Assembly: GCA_032622095.1 (NCBI GenBank)
Contig: CP136064.1
Span: forward strand, 192,477,948 to 192,541,947
Reading direction: 5' to 3'
From: Siphonodentalium dalli
Lineage: Eukaryota > Mollusca > Scaphopoda > Gadilida > Siphonodentaliidae
Length of the DNA stretch: 64,000 nt
How positions within the stretch are numbered: position 1 is the stretch's first letter; every line of letters starts with the position of its first letter. The position numbers and the translations under genes were made by a program. The notes beneath the pieces are model-generated. The model saw only the letters and a program-made list of their open reading frames with translations, had not been told where the DNA came from and did no database searches. Shown here in pieces: positions 36,832 through 47,510 of the stretch.

Positions 36832-37164
36832 CCCTTTCTATACTAAATGGATTATCCAAGTCAGTTAAAAGGTGTATATCGGAAAGGTCTATTATTGATT
36901 GGGAGGGATGTTAAGGTGATAAAAGTAGACGGCAGATAAATAAAACTGAAGAAGCGGCCCTATTTATTGAGGGGAATGTTTAGATAACAAGTTTCAACAA
37001 CTTGAACAAATGTCTGAACATTTCGTACCACTGAATATGATATCTTCTGCACTTGTATTATCTTTTCTTATTGCTGATTTATCCTTATACCCCTCCAAAT
37101 GAATAGACCATTCTGATGAATATTTATATAACTGGGTGGGAGAATCCATTTAATATAGAAAGGG
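36832..37164. mobile_element. E-family MITE, both ends present
   Basis: TTAA (36828-36831), then CCCTTTCTATACTAAATGGA ... CCATTTAATATAGAAAGGG, followed by TTAT (decayed TTAA). Confidence 0.8.
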
Positions 37165-37792
37165 TTATTATGATATAAACTAAAATATAAATATATAAAG
37201 TGCAGCTTCATTTTTGCAAAAATGGGAAAAAAATGGGGAAAATCACAGGTCTGCAAGAGACACCCCAACAAGAAAATGAAAGATAGTGACTTTGGTTGTT
37301 TTTTTGGGCCAACTAATTTCAATAGACAAACTGGTGCACAATAGAGGTTTCTAAACTCAAATGCTCCATTAAAGATATGGAAGTCGTTCGCGATCGGCAC
37401 AGCTGGAAAGTTATATATAAAGTTTGTTAAACCAGTATAATCAAGAACAGGAAAAGAAAGGAATTTGTTCTTATTTTCATTATCAATAACCCTCCAGTTA
37501 CGAGATTCCACATGTTGAAGCCTTTGTTCACACACTTTAATACTGTAACAGGGAAGCCAGTGTTGTGTTTTTATTAATGAACAATAACACTAAAAGACAA
37601 ATAGCATTGCGGTGCACTGTTTATTTCCTTACATTAATTGCAACAGCAGTGGCGCTACTTAAGTAGTCGAATATTAATTTCTTGGTATAAAAACACAAGA
37701 AAACATTAGTTGAAGCACTTCGCACAAATATTATGATTTTTGAGACCTAAAAAAATAGGTATGATTTTCTGTTATTATCGATACAATCACTG
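37165..37792. other. No gene accepted
   Basis: A minus-strand open frame of 155 codons (37068-37535) overlaps here, but its C-terminal part is translated MITE E. I see no domain, so it is not called as a gene. Confidence 0.4.
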
Positions 37793-39578
37793 TGTAGGAA
37801 CTGTTACATCGGAAGTCGTTCTATCGCCGGTATTGTGATGGTTCTTGCCCGATTTGTTACGGTTCCTGATGATTGGAAATAATCATTTTTGTGACAAAAT
37901 CACGTATAATTATAGATATCTTGAATATATTATACTTTCCTGAATGAACAGAGGCTGTAGAAGTGCTGTGTTATCGAAACCTGAACTCTAGACCACAATT
38001 AACTTGGTATTAGCGAGTTGAACTTAATAGCTAAGCATTCCTACAAATTAATCAATAGGATTCAAGTCAATTCTCATGACAGCGCATTTAGTAACCAAAG
38101 GTTTAACATCCATATATTAATATTTGTAACTGTAGGATTCTTTGCTTTTTTATATCTTCTATTAAAAAATCAGATATCCCTAGTCAATCTAAAATATGAT
38201 TGAGTGAAAGGTTATCGTACTTGTATATGCTTTAATAGCTGCATATTCTAGAATTCTAGAATTTAACCTAGATAATCAGCATCCAGCAAGCGGATGCCCG
38301 ACATAAACTTCATAAACTGCGTAATCAGAACATTGTATGGGTGTCAACGAACTTTTAACGTCTTATTTTTTGCTTTTTGTTGAGTAAAATACGTCTACGA
38401 AAATAGACAACACTAGCCCATGTGCCCCCTCTTCGTCCGGGCTATTTTGGGATTTATTTGTGATAGTCTCGGCCTGGAAAAACTTGTTCGATCGGCCCGG
38501 AAACATGCCAATATGAGCGAATATGGTCAAGGGCACGGTTGCACATGGAATTGGACCCACTCATATTGTTCCCGGGATCAAAGTAGGCCTACATTTGAAT
38601 CGGATCAGTCGAGGTCCAGAAACATGCGCGGATATGAGCAAGGTCAAGGACATGGTCGCAAGTGAAATTGGACCCGCCCATATTGTTCCCGTGATCAAAG
38701 TAGACCCAGCTACCAAATTTGAGTGGAATCGGTCGAGGTCCAGAAACATGCCTATATGAGCGAGGTCAAGGACACGGTCGCACGTGAAATTGGACCCGCC
38801 CATATTGTTGACCGGATCAATGTAGGCCTGCACACCAAATTTGAGTCGGATCAGTTGAGCAGTTTTTCGAGTCTATAACACAAATACATACATACAGAAG
38901 TTCCAAAACATATAATAGATCAAATACAAGACAGATAACTCTATATATATCCCGTCTATGCTCACGCTTTCCGAAGTCCAGCGCTATGAAATTTCACTAT
39001 TGTTAACCAGCTATTGACTCGTGGAAATGTTGGGCCTGCAAAACGCGTTATTTTTCAAACTAGCTGGCAACTTTGTGAATTTTGATAGGCATAACACAGG
39101 TTATTGAATAAGCATAGAAAGGCAGTGTAATTCATCGAAATTAATGACAAGTGGTGCAAATTTCAACTTAATGCATAGTTTGTTGTGTTTATCTTTGTAT
39201 ACTTTCACAAAATTGGCAGTTTGAACCATATACCATGGCAAATATTAGCCATAGTTTTACCCGTATAGAACGATTAAATGGGGAGAGAACCGACACGATC
39301 AGGAGAGAACTCAAACAATTATCAAAATTCGTGGTTTTTGTCGTTGTTATGACTCGCACAATGAAAGTTTCGTTATTAACATGCTCATGATTGGTGCCAC
39401 AGATTGTGATGGGATTGAAAATAACTAATCGAATTATCACCAAGATGCCTCAAAATTGCGTTTTAACTGTCAAAAAGTCGTGAAAATGTATAATTTCGAT
39501 CATCAGGAACCGTCACAAATCAGTCAAGAACCATCACAAACCGGCAATAGAACGATTTCCAATGTAACAGTTCCTACA
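37793..39578. mobile_element. M-family element with long terminal inverted repeats, 1.8 kb
   Basis: TGTAGGAACTGTTACATCGG at the left pairs with CCAATGTAACAGTTCCTACA at the right, and the match continues for about 100 bp (TTCTATCGCCGG, GATGGTTC, GGTTCCTGATGAT). No clear TSD. The interior holds the 38440-38925 tandem array and no recognisable transposase. Confidence 0.72.
38440..38925. repeat. Tandem array, about 120-bp units, with CATACATACAGAAGTTCC tail
   Basis: Three to four units share GGTCCAGAAACATGC, GAGC.AGGTCAAGGACA, TTGGACCCGCCCATATTGTT and AAATTTGAGT.GGATC. It ends with ACATACATACAGAAGTTCC and ATATAATAGAT, as does the copy at 23230-23515. Open frames on both strands here are repeat translations. 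Confidence 0.72.
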
Positions 39579-39668
39579 GTATCATTATTACAAGTTGTTA
39601 TTTGTTAGCCGAGTGGCAACATTCCAATAACTTGATATTGACATTGAGAATGCCTTGCAGGGCATTAA

Positions 39669-39909
39669 CCCTTCCATGACTGGAGATTCCTAAATTTTGC
39701 GAAAACCCTGTGTCAATGCATTCTCTTATATATTCGAGTCTCTCATAGAGAGCCTCGCACATACAAGAGAATACATTGACCTAACAATATTTACCTTGAC
39801 CATGTAAGCCAGTGCATTCATCTTATAATTATATGTGCGATGTTCCATATGGGAGACTTGCATACATAAGAGAGTGCACTGGCACAACGTTTTTAATGCT
39901 GCACCAGAT
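39669..39909. repeat. D-family two-hairpin MITE
   Basis: TTAA (39665-39668), then CCCTTCCATGACTGGAG. Two hairpins with ATTTACCTTGACCATGTAAG between; the right end is lost after AATGCTGCACCAG. Confidence 0.75.
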
Positions 39910-40589
39910 GATACTAATATAGTGCAGGTGAATTTTAGATGAGACTCAATAGCTAGGGTGTCTGATTATCCAGTTAAGGGGATTTCATCAGCAATAGTGC
40001 ATGTTGCCGCCACAGCTAGCGAGGACCGAAGGTATCTGGACCATTGTAGCTGTACCAAATAAACTCAATGGTTTATAAACAGTTACATCTTGTTAACATC
40101 ATAGCAGATGTTCAAAGGGAAATATGAAGCTATTAAATACACATGGGGTCGTGTTATTTTTAAACATTTCCATTTATATGAAAAAAAACGCATTTTTGTC
40201 TGATCCAGCTATTTTAATATATGACCAAGCTTTGCCTCAAAATTTTGAACACCAATTGCTTTTAAGGAACAATATTACAAATTCCAAATACACCGACTCC
40301 TTATTGCACTAGGTCAGGTAGAACCCATTTTTATGGGTAATTTCGTCAGTCTCTAGGACTCTGTGTATATAGCACCAAGTTATTTCAGGGTACAGAATGG
40401 TTTAATAATGTTAATTTGTGAATCAGATGTTTGTGGCTGATTTACATCATGCTCCGGGCCTCATGCTTTCTTTACATGATATTAATATTAAATGTGCCCA
40501 ATATGTAGGGTGATGCTAATTTTTTTAGAAGTGAAGTTGGAGAAACCAAAATGTTTATTCAAACAGCCTTGATAGTGGATCATGTCATG
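39910..40589. other. No recognisable feature
   Basis: No gene supported. Confidence 0.45.
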
Positions 40590-41010
40590 AATCTCTACTT
40601 TAGCTACAGCCTGTAGAGATCATACTCCACCAGTTTAAAACATGGGAACTTTTTGATGTTGTGACAGGTAAGTTTATAACATTAAAAACAAGAGCATCGA
40701 GAGGGTGTCGCAAAATGCACCCATGGTAATTTCAACAATGGGCCATAACTCATGTGAAAATTGGCAGGCGGAACTCAAATTTGACAATGTTTTATAAAAA
40801 CAGTATAGGTAAATATATACAATGTTGTATAAAACAGTACATGTAAATCATTTTCTTAGTTAATACCCGTTCCTTAATAAGGTATTTAACTGTAGGTGAA
40901 AGACCCCCACCCCCCCCCCCAACTTTAAATTGCATCATTTAAGTGACTTTGTGGACGATTTTCCCCCAGGTTTTGTACTGGTGGAATTTGGATCTCCACA
41001 GGTGCAGATC
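40590..41010. repeat. Dispersed repeat K, copy 2, with inverted ends
   Basis: Matches 1718-1940. GAGATCATACTCCACCAGTT near 40615 is inverted as TACTGGTGGAATTTGGATCTCC near 40976, so K itself has inverted ends. Confidence 0.6.
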
Positions 41011-41379
41011 TACCTTCATAGGATCCATTTCCATCACCTTTAATATTGACAATCTCCAGGGTCATAAAGGACTGTCAAGTAAAACGCCAATTTAAAGCAC
41101 CACCTTATTCGTTCAGCAGTCCTCGGAGTCGGGACACATGCCAATAGCATGATGCAATGTGAAAGCCTAAACCTTAGAGACATATGTGCTTATTTCACAA
41201 GTTCAAACTGATATTTCAGCCACTACACCCATTTTAAAATGTATCAATAAACAATTCCACAATCGATGTACCATTTCATAAAAGTAGCATCAGAATTATG
41301 CAAAAATGTAAACAAACAGTCCGCCAATCATTCTGAAAAATCGCCAATAAACTAACAATGATTATGCAAACGAGTCACT

Positions 41380-42320
41380 ATCTTTGATTTATAAACACCT
41401 CAAAAACAGTAATTTCTCCCCTCAAATAATACCCTATGTTATTCATCAGATTGTTTTGTAATTTTTAATAAGAACATTGTGGCAGTTAATTATCCCAATG
41501 GTTTTCTAACCTTCTGAATGTCGCTTGATTGGAAAATTTTCTTTCAACTTTGACGCTCAAATTTTTTTTGTGTTGAATGGTTAATGGGTGATCAGTGCTT
41601 CCGGCCATATTACTTGACCAGTTGTCAGTTGGAATATAGGGCTTTAATTTTGAACCACCCCCATATCGGGTTCACTGCATGCACTTGAAATGATCCCTGC
41701 CCCATATGACAGACCAGGCATGTGTTATTATCGCCATGCATTTATTGAAGACAAACAACCCCGATCTAAGAATGTATGTTTCACTGAATGCAACAAGAAA
41801 ACTCGACACATTTCAAGAAACTGGCTATGCAAAAGAACGCTTTAAAATTGAACAATCTTCACATAGCTAGTTTCTTGAAAAATCATTGTTTTTATCACAT
41901 TGGGTGAAAAAAATCAATTGTACTGGCGACATGCATTACAGAAGTGCTTGCGTCCAACAATTATATGGCTATAACCATTGCGTGGTCTGGCATACGGGGC
42001 AGGGATACTTTTGAATGCAGTGGACCAGATATCGGGCGGTTCAAAATTGTGTCCCTAAATTCTCAGTTCAAGAAAATCACACACAGTAATTAGGCCGGTG
42101 ATTAAGCATCAAAGTTGAAAGTGTGATTTTTGAAAATGCCAAATTTTCCAATCAAGCAACATTCAGAAGACAGAAAACCATCGGGATACTTAACCCCCAG
42201 AATATTCTGCATTTCCCATGTTCTCAATTCGTAAAAAAATTCAAAACAATCGGGTGAATAACATAGGAGATACATGGTATTATATAAGGGGTGAACTCAC
42301 TTTTTGTTTAGGTGCTTATG
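41380..42320. repeat. Large imperfect palindrome, about 0.94 kb
   Basis: Arms of about 450 bp meet near 41840. Examples: CTTCTGAATGTCGCTTGATT (41513) with its complement near 42162; TTTTGAACC.CCC.ATATC with its complement near 42035; ATGTTATTCA (41430) with its complement near 42260. Roughly a fifth of positions differ, so the element is old. No coding frame recognised. Confidence 0.75.
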
Positions 42321-44240
42321 ATAGAATGATGTAGCGTGCTGGCAATTTCGATACAAAATGAATTAAAATTACCTGCTTTGAGCAAGTTTATTTTCTGTGC
42401 ACCCCAGCATAGTGTTTCACACCACTTAATAGGCAACCAAGATTTTGTGAAACTCTCTGATAATGAGATAACAGAGCCCACACCTCGAAAGTAAATGATG
42501 AGCAAAGAAAGAAAATTACATAAATTAAATAGTGTTCTTTTATTTCTGACATACATTTGCCATAGAGTATGTGGAGGACATGATCTATAGCTTACACAAA
42601 TAAATATACAATTGCTATGTACAAAGCGACAGAGTAAACAGGGAAACAGTAAGATGGCAGTGAAGTGGGGGTATATCTATCTCAATATTCTGAGACATGA
42701 AATAAAATATAACTGCAGGACAGTCTATCTCTCTATAGCCATGAATAAAATCAAGAATTTAAACCATGGGTTCTTTGAATACCGAATGACGGAAAAAATA
42801 TCACATAGCTTAAAAATTTAAACACGATGAAAACTTTACATGTGGAAATACACTTTTAGTTATATGCCATTTTTTTAATTTTATTTTACCTCAGATCATG
42901 AAAGCACAAGTTGGCTATTGTAGCCAAGACATATATGGATACTAATAAGTCAGCAGGAACCCAATTCTTTGAGAATGAAATAGAAATAAATGATGAGAAG
43001 TAAGGAGATATGAGGTAGAGGAACTCAGAGACAGAATGAAATACAGATATAACTGGAATCAATCAACAACACAATGGTAGATATGTCAAAGGTAATACAA
43101 AATATGGTTGTGAAATATGATATTTTTCAATTTTGTACTATCCTGCTGGTTAGGAAGGATAGTCAGGCAGGAAGGAAACATACAACATGTCATCACACCA
43201 GTATGTAGAGACACATTATTGTAATTTTGTACTGGTTGCTGCCACTTAAAACTTCAAATTCCAGTAACAAAATGTTGCTGCCATAGGCTACCATGTTAAT
43301 TTTGAACTGAGACGTTACAACAATATTCATTATTCAAGAAAACTCATCATGTTTTAAAATATTATTGCCTCGGGATAATCATAAATGGGTGGAAACATAT
43401 CTGAATTGAGAGACATCTTAATATGTCATTCCGATCGATGCATTGCCATTTCGAGAAGAAATGAAAAAATGTTCACGCACATTTAAACAATGAACACTCA
43501 TTATACTAATACTATGCCAGTGCGTCCATAAATATGATATATATATATATATATCTACTCCAGAATTTAACGACATACTGAATGGTTGCAGTTTGAATCA
43601 CCTGACATCCTGAATGGATACTAATTTTTTAAATGGACTATTATAATAAAAAACATCTAATTTTGACAAAAATATAATATTGAATCAAAAAGGAATGCAA
43701 CAGTGTGCTATCTTGACGCTGATGGTTACTTTTATGCCAGCAATTCCAAGCTAATTGTGCATTGTTCATATTCGTAATTTATGTGACATTGGAACAATAT
43801 TAATGATGAAACGTTGAAGATATCTCACATGGCAGCTACATTTTTTAAATACCAATTAAAAATTTAAGTGACATTAACCACTATGTATGTTGCATTATTA
43901 CTTGCAGTATAAGAAATGAATGTGACAGTTTAAACCTATGGATGAAATGAACAGTACAAGATATAGGTGGTTTTATTGACTACTGGATAGCAAAGATTAT
44001 GCCATAAAAGTTTTGCCAGTTTCAACTTTCAATTAACTAATTGATAAAATAAGCTGCCCCTAAAGCCACATAATAGTAATAACACTGTTTCTTATGATAT
44101 AATCATGGTATATATCATCATATACACTGTCAGATGGCATGATATGTTTGTGTAGTGAACACTATTTAGCTACAACTAGGCACTCATAAGGATAAAAGTC
44201 AATCAATGGTACTAGCAATCCCAGGTTCCTGTTTATTTGG
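42321..44240. other. No gene; one AT dinucleotide tract
   Basis: A short (AT)n tract lies near 43535-43553. Nothing else recognisable. Confidence 0.5.
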
Positions 44241-44832
44241 CAGTAGAATCAAATAGATAATGGAAAAGACCTAACTTCCATCCCATCCCACTGAAGACCA
44301 TTACAACTAAATCCATGGGCAGATGTTAACTTGGTTGTATATTAGCAGTTCACAAAGAATTTTCACACTATTCATAGAGCCGAAAAAGGCAGATATTCCG
44401 GATGTATTATAAATTAAAGTAAAGTATGCATGTTTTTGTCTCCAAGGAATTTATTAACTTAAGTTTTAACTGTAAACAGAGATCTCGTTTCTACTAATGT
44501 TTCATAGTCAGTATGTTGCTGTATGTTTTTTTAAGTGGTAGACGCACATATAGCACAACTGTCTCAATGTTTCCTGGAATACATGTTGGAAGGTCAATTA
44601 TTTTGAGGCATTTAGATACGTTCATTAACTGTATTGAGTATTCTACACAAATGCCTTTGCTACACTTTGACAAAATAGATGCATCTAGTAAAGTGGAGTG
44701 TGCTACAGCAGAGACATGGGACAGAACTTTAGCCAACGTCTGTATTGATTCAATGGCATTCAAAGAAAAGAGAATCTTGGTACCTCAAAAATAATGAAAC
44801 ACAGAAAATAGATTTATTTAAAAAAACTTATT

Positions 44833-45008
44833 GAAGGGGGACTGTACGCTAAATCCAGCCATTTATGGGAGAATTTCATTTTATATTCAACAGAATATAT
44901 GCAACAAATGAATGAATTTGAGCCATGGATGTTGTTGCATATATTCTGTCAAGTATAATAGGAGATGGTCCCATAAATGGCTGGACTTACTGTACAGTAC
45001 CCCTTTAA
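44833..45008. repeat. Inverted-repeat MITE inside duplicated unit (copy 1)
   Basis: AAGGGGGACTGTACGCTAAA and the inverted TACTGTACAGTACCCCTTTAA. Inner arms CCAGCCATTTATGGGA and GAATATATGCAACAA pair with their complements. The right end lies at TTAA. Confidence 0.7.
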
Positions 45009-45667
45009 GACTGGAGTGAACTTCTTGCTTGGATATCTTCAGTAAAGTTTAATGTTGATTGTATGAAGGCAAAGACAGTAGAATCAAATAGATAATGGAA
45101 AAGACCTAACTTCCATCCCATCCCACTGAAGACCATTACAACTAAATCCATGGGCAGATGTTAACTTGGTTGTATATTAGCAGTTCACAAAGAATTTTCA
45201 CACTATTCATAGAGCCGAAAAAGGCAGATATTCCGGATGTATTATAAATTAAAGTAAAGTATGCATGTTTTTGTCTCCAAGGAATTTATTAACTTAAGTT
45301 TTAACTGTAAACAGAGATCTCGTTTCTACTAATGTTTCATAGTCAGTATGTTGCTGTATGTTTTTTTAAGTGGTAGACGCACATATAGCACAACTGTCTC
45401 AATGTTTCCTGGAATACATGTTGGAAGGTCAATTATTTTGAGGCATTTAGATATGTTCATTAACTGTATTGAGTATTCTACACAAATGCCTTTGCTACAC
45501 TTTGACAAAATAGATGCATCTAGTAAAGTGGAGTGTGCTACAGCAGAGACATGGGACAGAACTTTAGCCAACGTCTGTATTGATTCAATGGCATTCAAAG
45601 AAAAGAGAATCTTGGTACCTCAAAAATAATGAAACACAGAAAATAGATTTATTTAAAAAAACTTATT

Positions 45668-45843
45668 GAAGGGGGACTGTACGCTAAATCCAGCCATTTA
45701 TGGGAGCATTTCATTTTATATTCAACAGAATATATGCAACAAATGAATGAATTTGAGCCATGGATGTTGTTGCATATATTCTGTCAAGTATAATAGGAGA
45801 TGGTCCCATAAATGGCTGGACTTACTGTACAGTACCCCTTTAA
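45668..45843. repeat. Inverted-repeat MITE inside duplicated unit (copy 2)
   Basis: Identical in structure to 44833-45008, displaced by 835 bases. Confidence 0.7.
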
Positions 45844-45912
45844 GACTGGAGTGAACTTCTTGCTTGGATATCTTCAGTAAAGTTTAATGTTGATTGTATG
45901 AAGGCAAAGACA

Positions 45913-46298
45913 ATGAGGTCTACAGATGCCAGACAAAGCATTATTGTAATATTGTTTTATTTGATGACCCAGTTATGGCCAATAGGTCAATCAATAAAAC
46001 CCAACATACCAGGATGCATTCACAAAATTATGTTAATTTGACAGACTCACGTAGTCATGACTGTATAAAATGAGGAAATATTTACAGTCTAAAGCAGTAA
46101 TAATGACTACACAAAAACATATAATAATCTCCAATGAATAAAACAATGATATGGATGTCATAGTAAACAAAAGTTTTCTAATGATAAGTAAAACACCTAT
46201 TCCTGGATAGCACTAAAATATGACTTATTGAAGCAAGTTAGAACTGTCAGTAACAGAAAGCTACAATTTGGAAACGAAGTAACTATTTATGAGAAGCG
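45913..46298. other. No recognisable feature
   Basis: No gene supported. Confidence 0.45.
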
Positions 46299-46302
46299 TT
46301 AA

Positions 46303-46527
46303 CCATTTCATGATGGGAGCTGCGCTTGTGCAGCATTATATATCTTGTGCCAGTAGGCGCCTCGCTTATATAAGAGAATGCACTGGCTTACAAGGTCAAG
46401 GTAAATATTGTTAGGCCAATGTATTCTCTTATATATGTGAGGTTTCCTATGGGAGACTCACATATATTAGAGTGTGTATTGGCACAGGGTTATCGCAAAA
46501 TTTCAAGAAGCCTCAGTCATGGAAGGG
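46303..46527. mobile_element. D-family two-hairpin MITE with TTAA on both sides
   Basis: TTAA at 46299-46302 and 46528-46531; CCATTTCATGATGGGAGC ... CAGTCATGGAAGGG. The first hairpin is shortened. Confidence 0.78.
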
Positions 46528-47039
46528 TTAATAGTACATGATCAAGAATCTATCTACGGCAACAGCAATATAATGGCCTGGTTTACGAACCTATGCTAAA
46601 ACTTGTTTTTCCATATGGTAAAAAAAAAACTTTTAGTGATTGGTTAATGTTCGTTTTGACTGATTATGAACCAGTGGTGAAGAAAAAAGTTGATGGCAGT
46701 CTTTTCTTATACTTTCTCCTTGTGTTCCATTATTTATACTGTCTTTTTAAAAATAAATTCCTCAATTTTTTTTTGGGGATTAAAAAACATGTTTTTTTTT
46801 AAAATGTGAAATTTTTGATAATAATAATAATGACAGTTTTATATAGTGAATAACCAATTAATCTCACCTGCCAAATAATAGTGCAGGCCGAATTATAGTG
46901 CAGGGCTGTATTTTTGGCTGAAATTAATAATAGCTCAGGCAATTTCACAGCCAATGAACGAACCAGCTGCAGCCATTGCTCTAGTTTGATCAGAACATAC
47001 TCTGATACTCAACAGAATGACAAGCTGACTGGTACTAGA
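46528..47039. other. No recognisable feature
   Basis: Homopolymer-rich, no gene. Confidence 0.45.
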
Positions 47040-47043
47040 TTAA

Positions 47044-47288
47044 CCCTTTACCCAACAGAACGGCCCTGTGCCAATGCATTCTCTTATATATGCGAGTCGA
47101 CCATAGGTCGCCTCGCATATATAAGAGAATGCATTGGCTTAACACATTAAAAATTATAAAATTGTTAAAGAATGTAAGAAAAAATGGTAAAAAAAGATTT
47201 TTTTTAGGCCAATGTATTCTCTTATATATGCGAGGCGACCTATGGTCGACTCGCATATATAAGAGAATGCATTGGCACAGGGCATAAC
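47044..47288. repeat. D2-subfamily two-hairpin element
   Basis: TTAA (47040-47043), then CCCTTTACCC. Both hairpins carry the variant core GAGTCGACCATAGGTCGCCTC (or its inverse) in place of GAGTCTCCCATAGGGAGCCTC. The A/T-rich spacer differs from classic D copies. Confidence 0.72.
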
Positions 47289-47324
47289 TGTAACCATCAC
47301 AATGTGGTCAATGAGCCGGTTCCA

Positions 47325-47505
47325 ATGATATCCATATTTGTATGGTTTTATTGAGACAGACCGAAGATATTTTAGGCTCAAAGCGGCCAAGCCACTGCTG
47401 TGTGAAGACTCACAATAGACCAGTGACGAGCTGCGAACTCGCATCGCTGTGTTGCAGTGAATACAAGTCTGACATGCTAACTACTAGACCACGGACCTCC
47501 ACAGT
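47325..47505 (-). mobile_element. tRNA-derived SINE
   Basis: On the minus strand TGGTCTAGTAGTTAGCATG (47473-47491) is a good RNA polymerase III A box. GAGTTCGCAGCTC (within 47428-47442) fits the B box at about normal spacing. The region between folds poorly as a tRNA, so it is a SINE head rather than a gene. It ends near CAATAAAACCATACAAATA. Body family not identified. Confidence 0.6.
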
Positions 47506-47510
47506 TCTTG

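Larger units (their letters stand above)
44241..45912. repeat. Tandem segmental duplication, 835-bp unit
   Basis: CAGTAGAATCAAATAGATAA at 44241 recurs at 45076 and the copies stay aligned to 45075 and 45910-45912. I found only two differences: GATACGTTC versus GATATGTTC near 44615/45450, and GGAGAATTTC versus GGAGCATTTC near 44870/45705. Both copies retain a 93-codon plus-strand and an 89-codon minus-strand frame without recognisable domains. Confidence 0.93.

Noticed and set aside
37068-37535. 155-codon minus-strand open frame
   Set aside because: Its C-terminal third is translated E-family MITE and the remainder shows no domain, splice context or repeated support.
38363-38833. Several frames of 65-90 codons in the tandem array
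   Set aside because: They are translations of the 120-bp tandem repeat on both strands.
44513-45629. Pairs of intact 89- and 93-codon frames on both strands in the 835-bp duplication
   Set aside because: Both copies are almost identical in sequence, so frame preservation carries no evidence of selection; no domain is recognisable.
47428-47491. Functional tRNA gene
   Set aside because: A and B boxes are present, but acceptor and anticodon stems do not pair properly; called as a SINE head instead.
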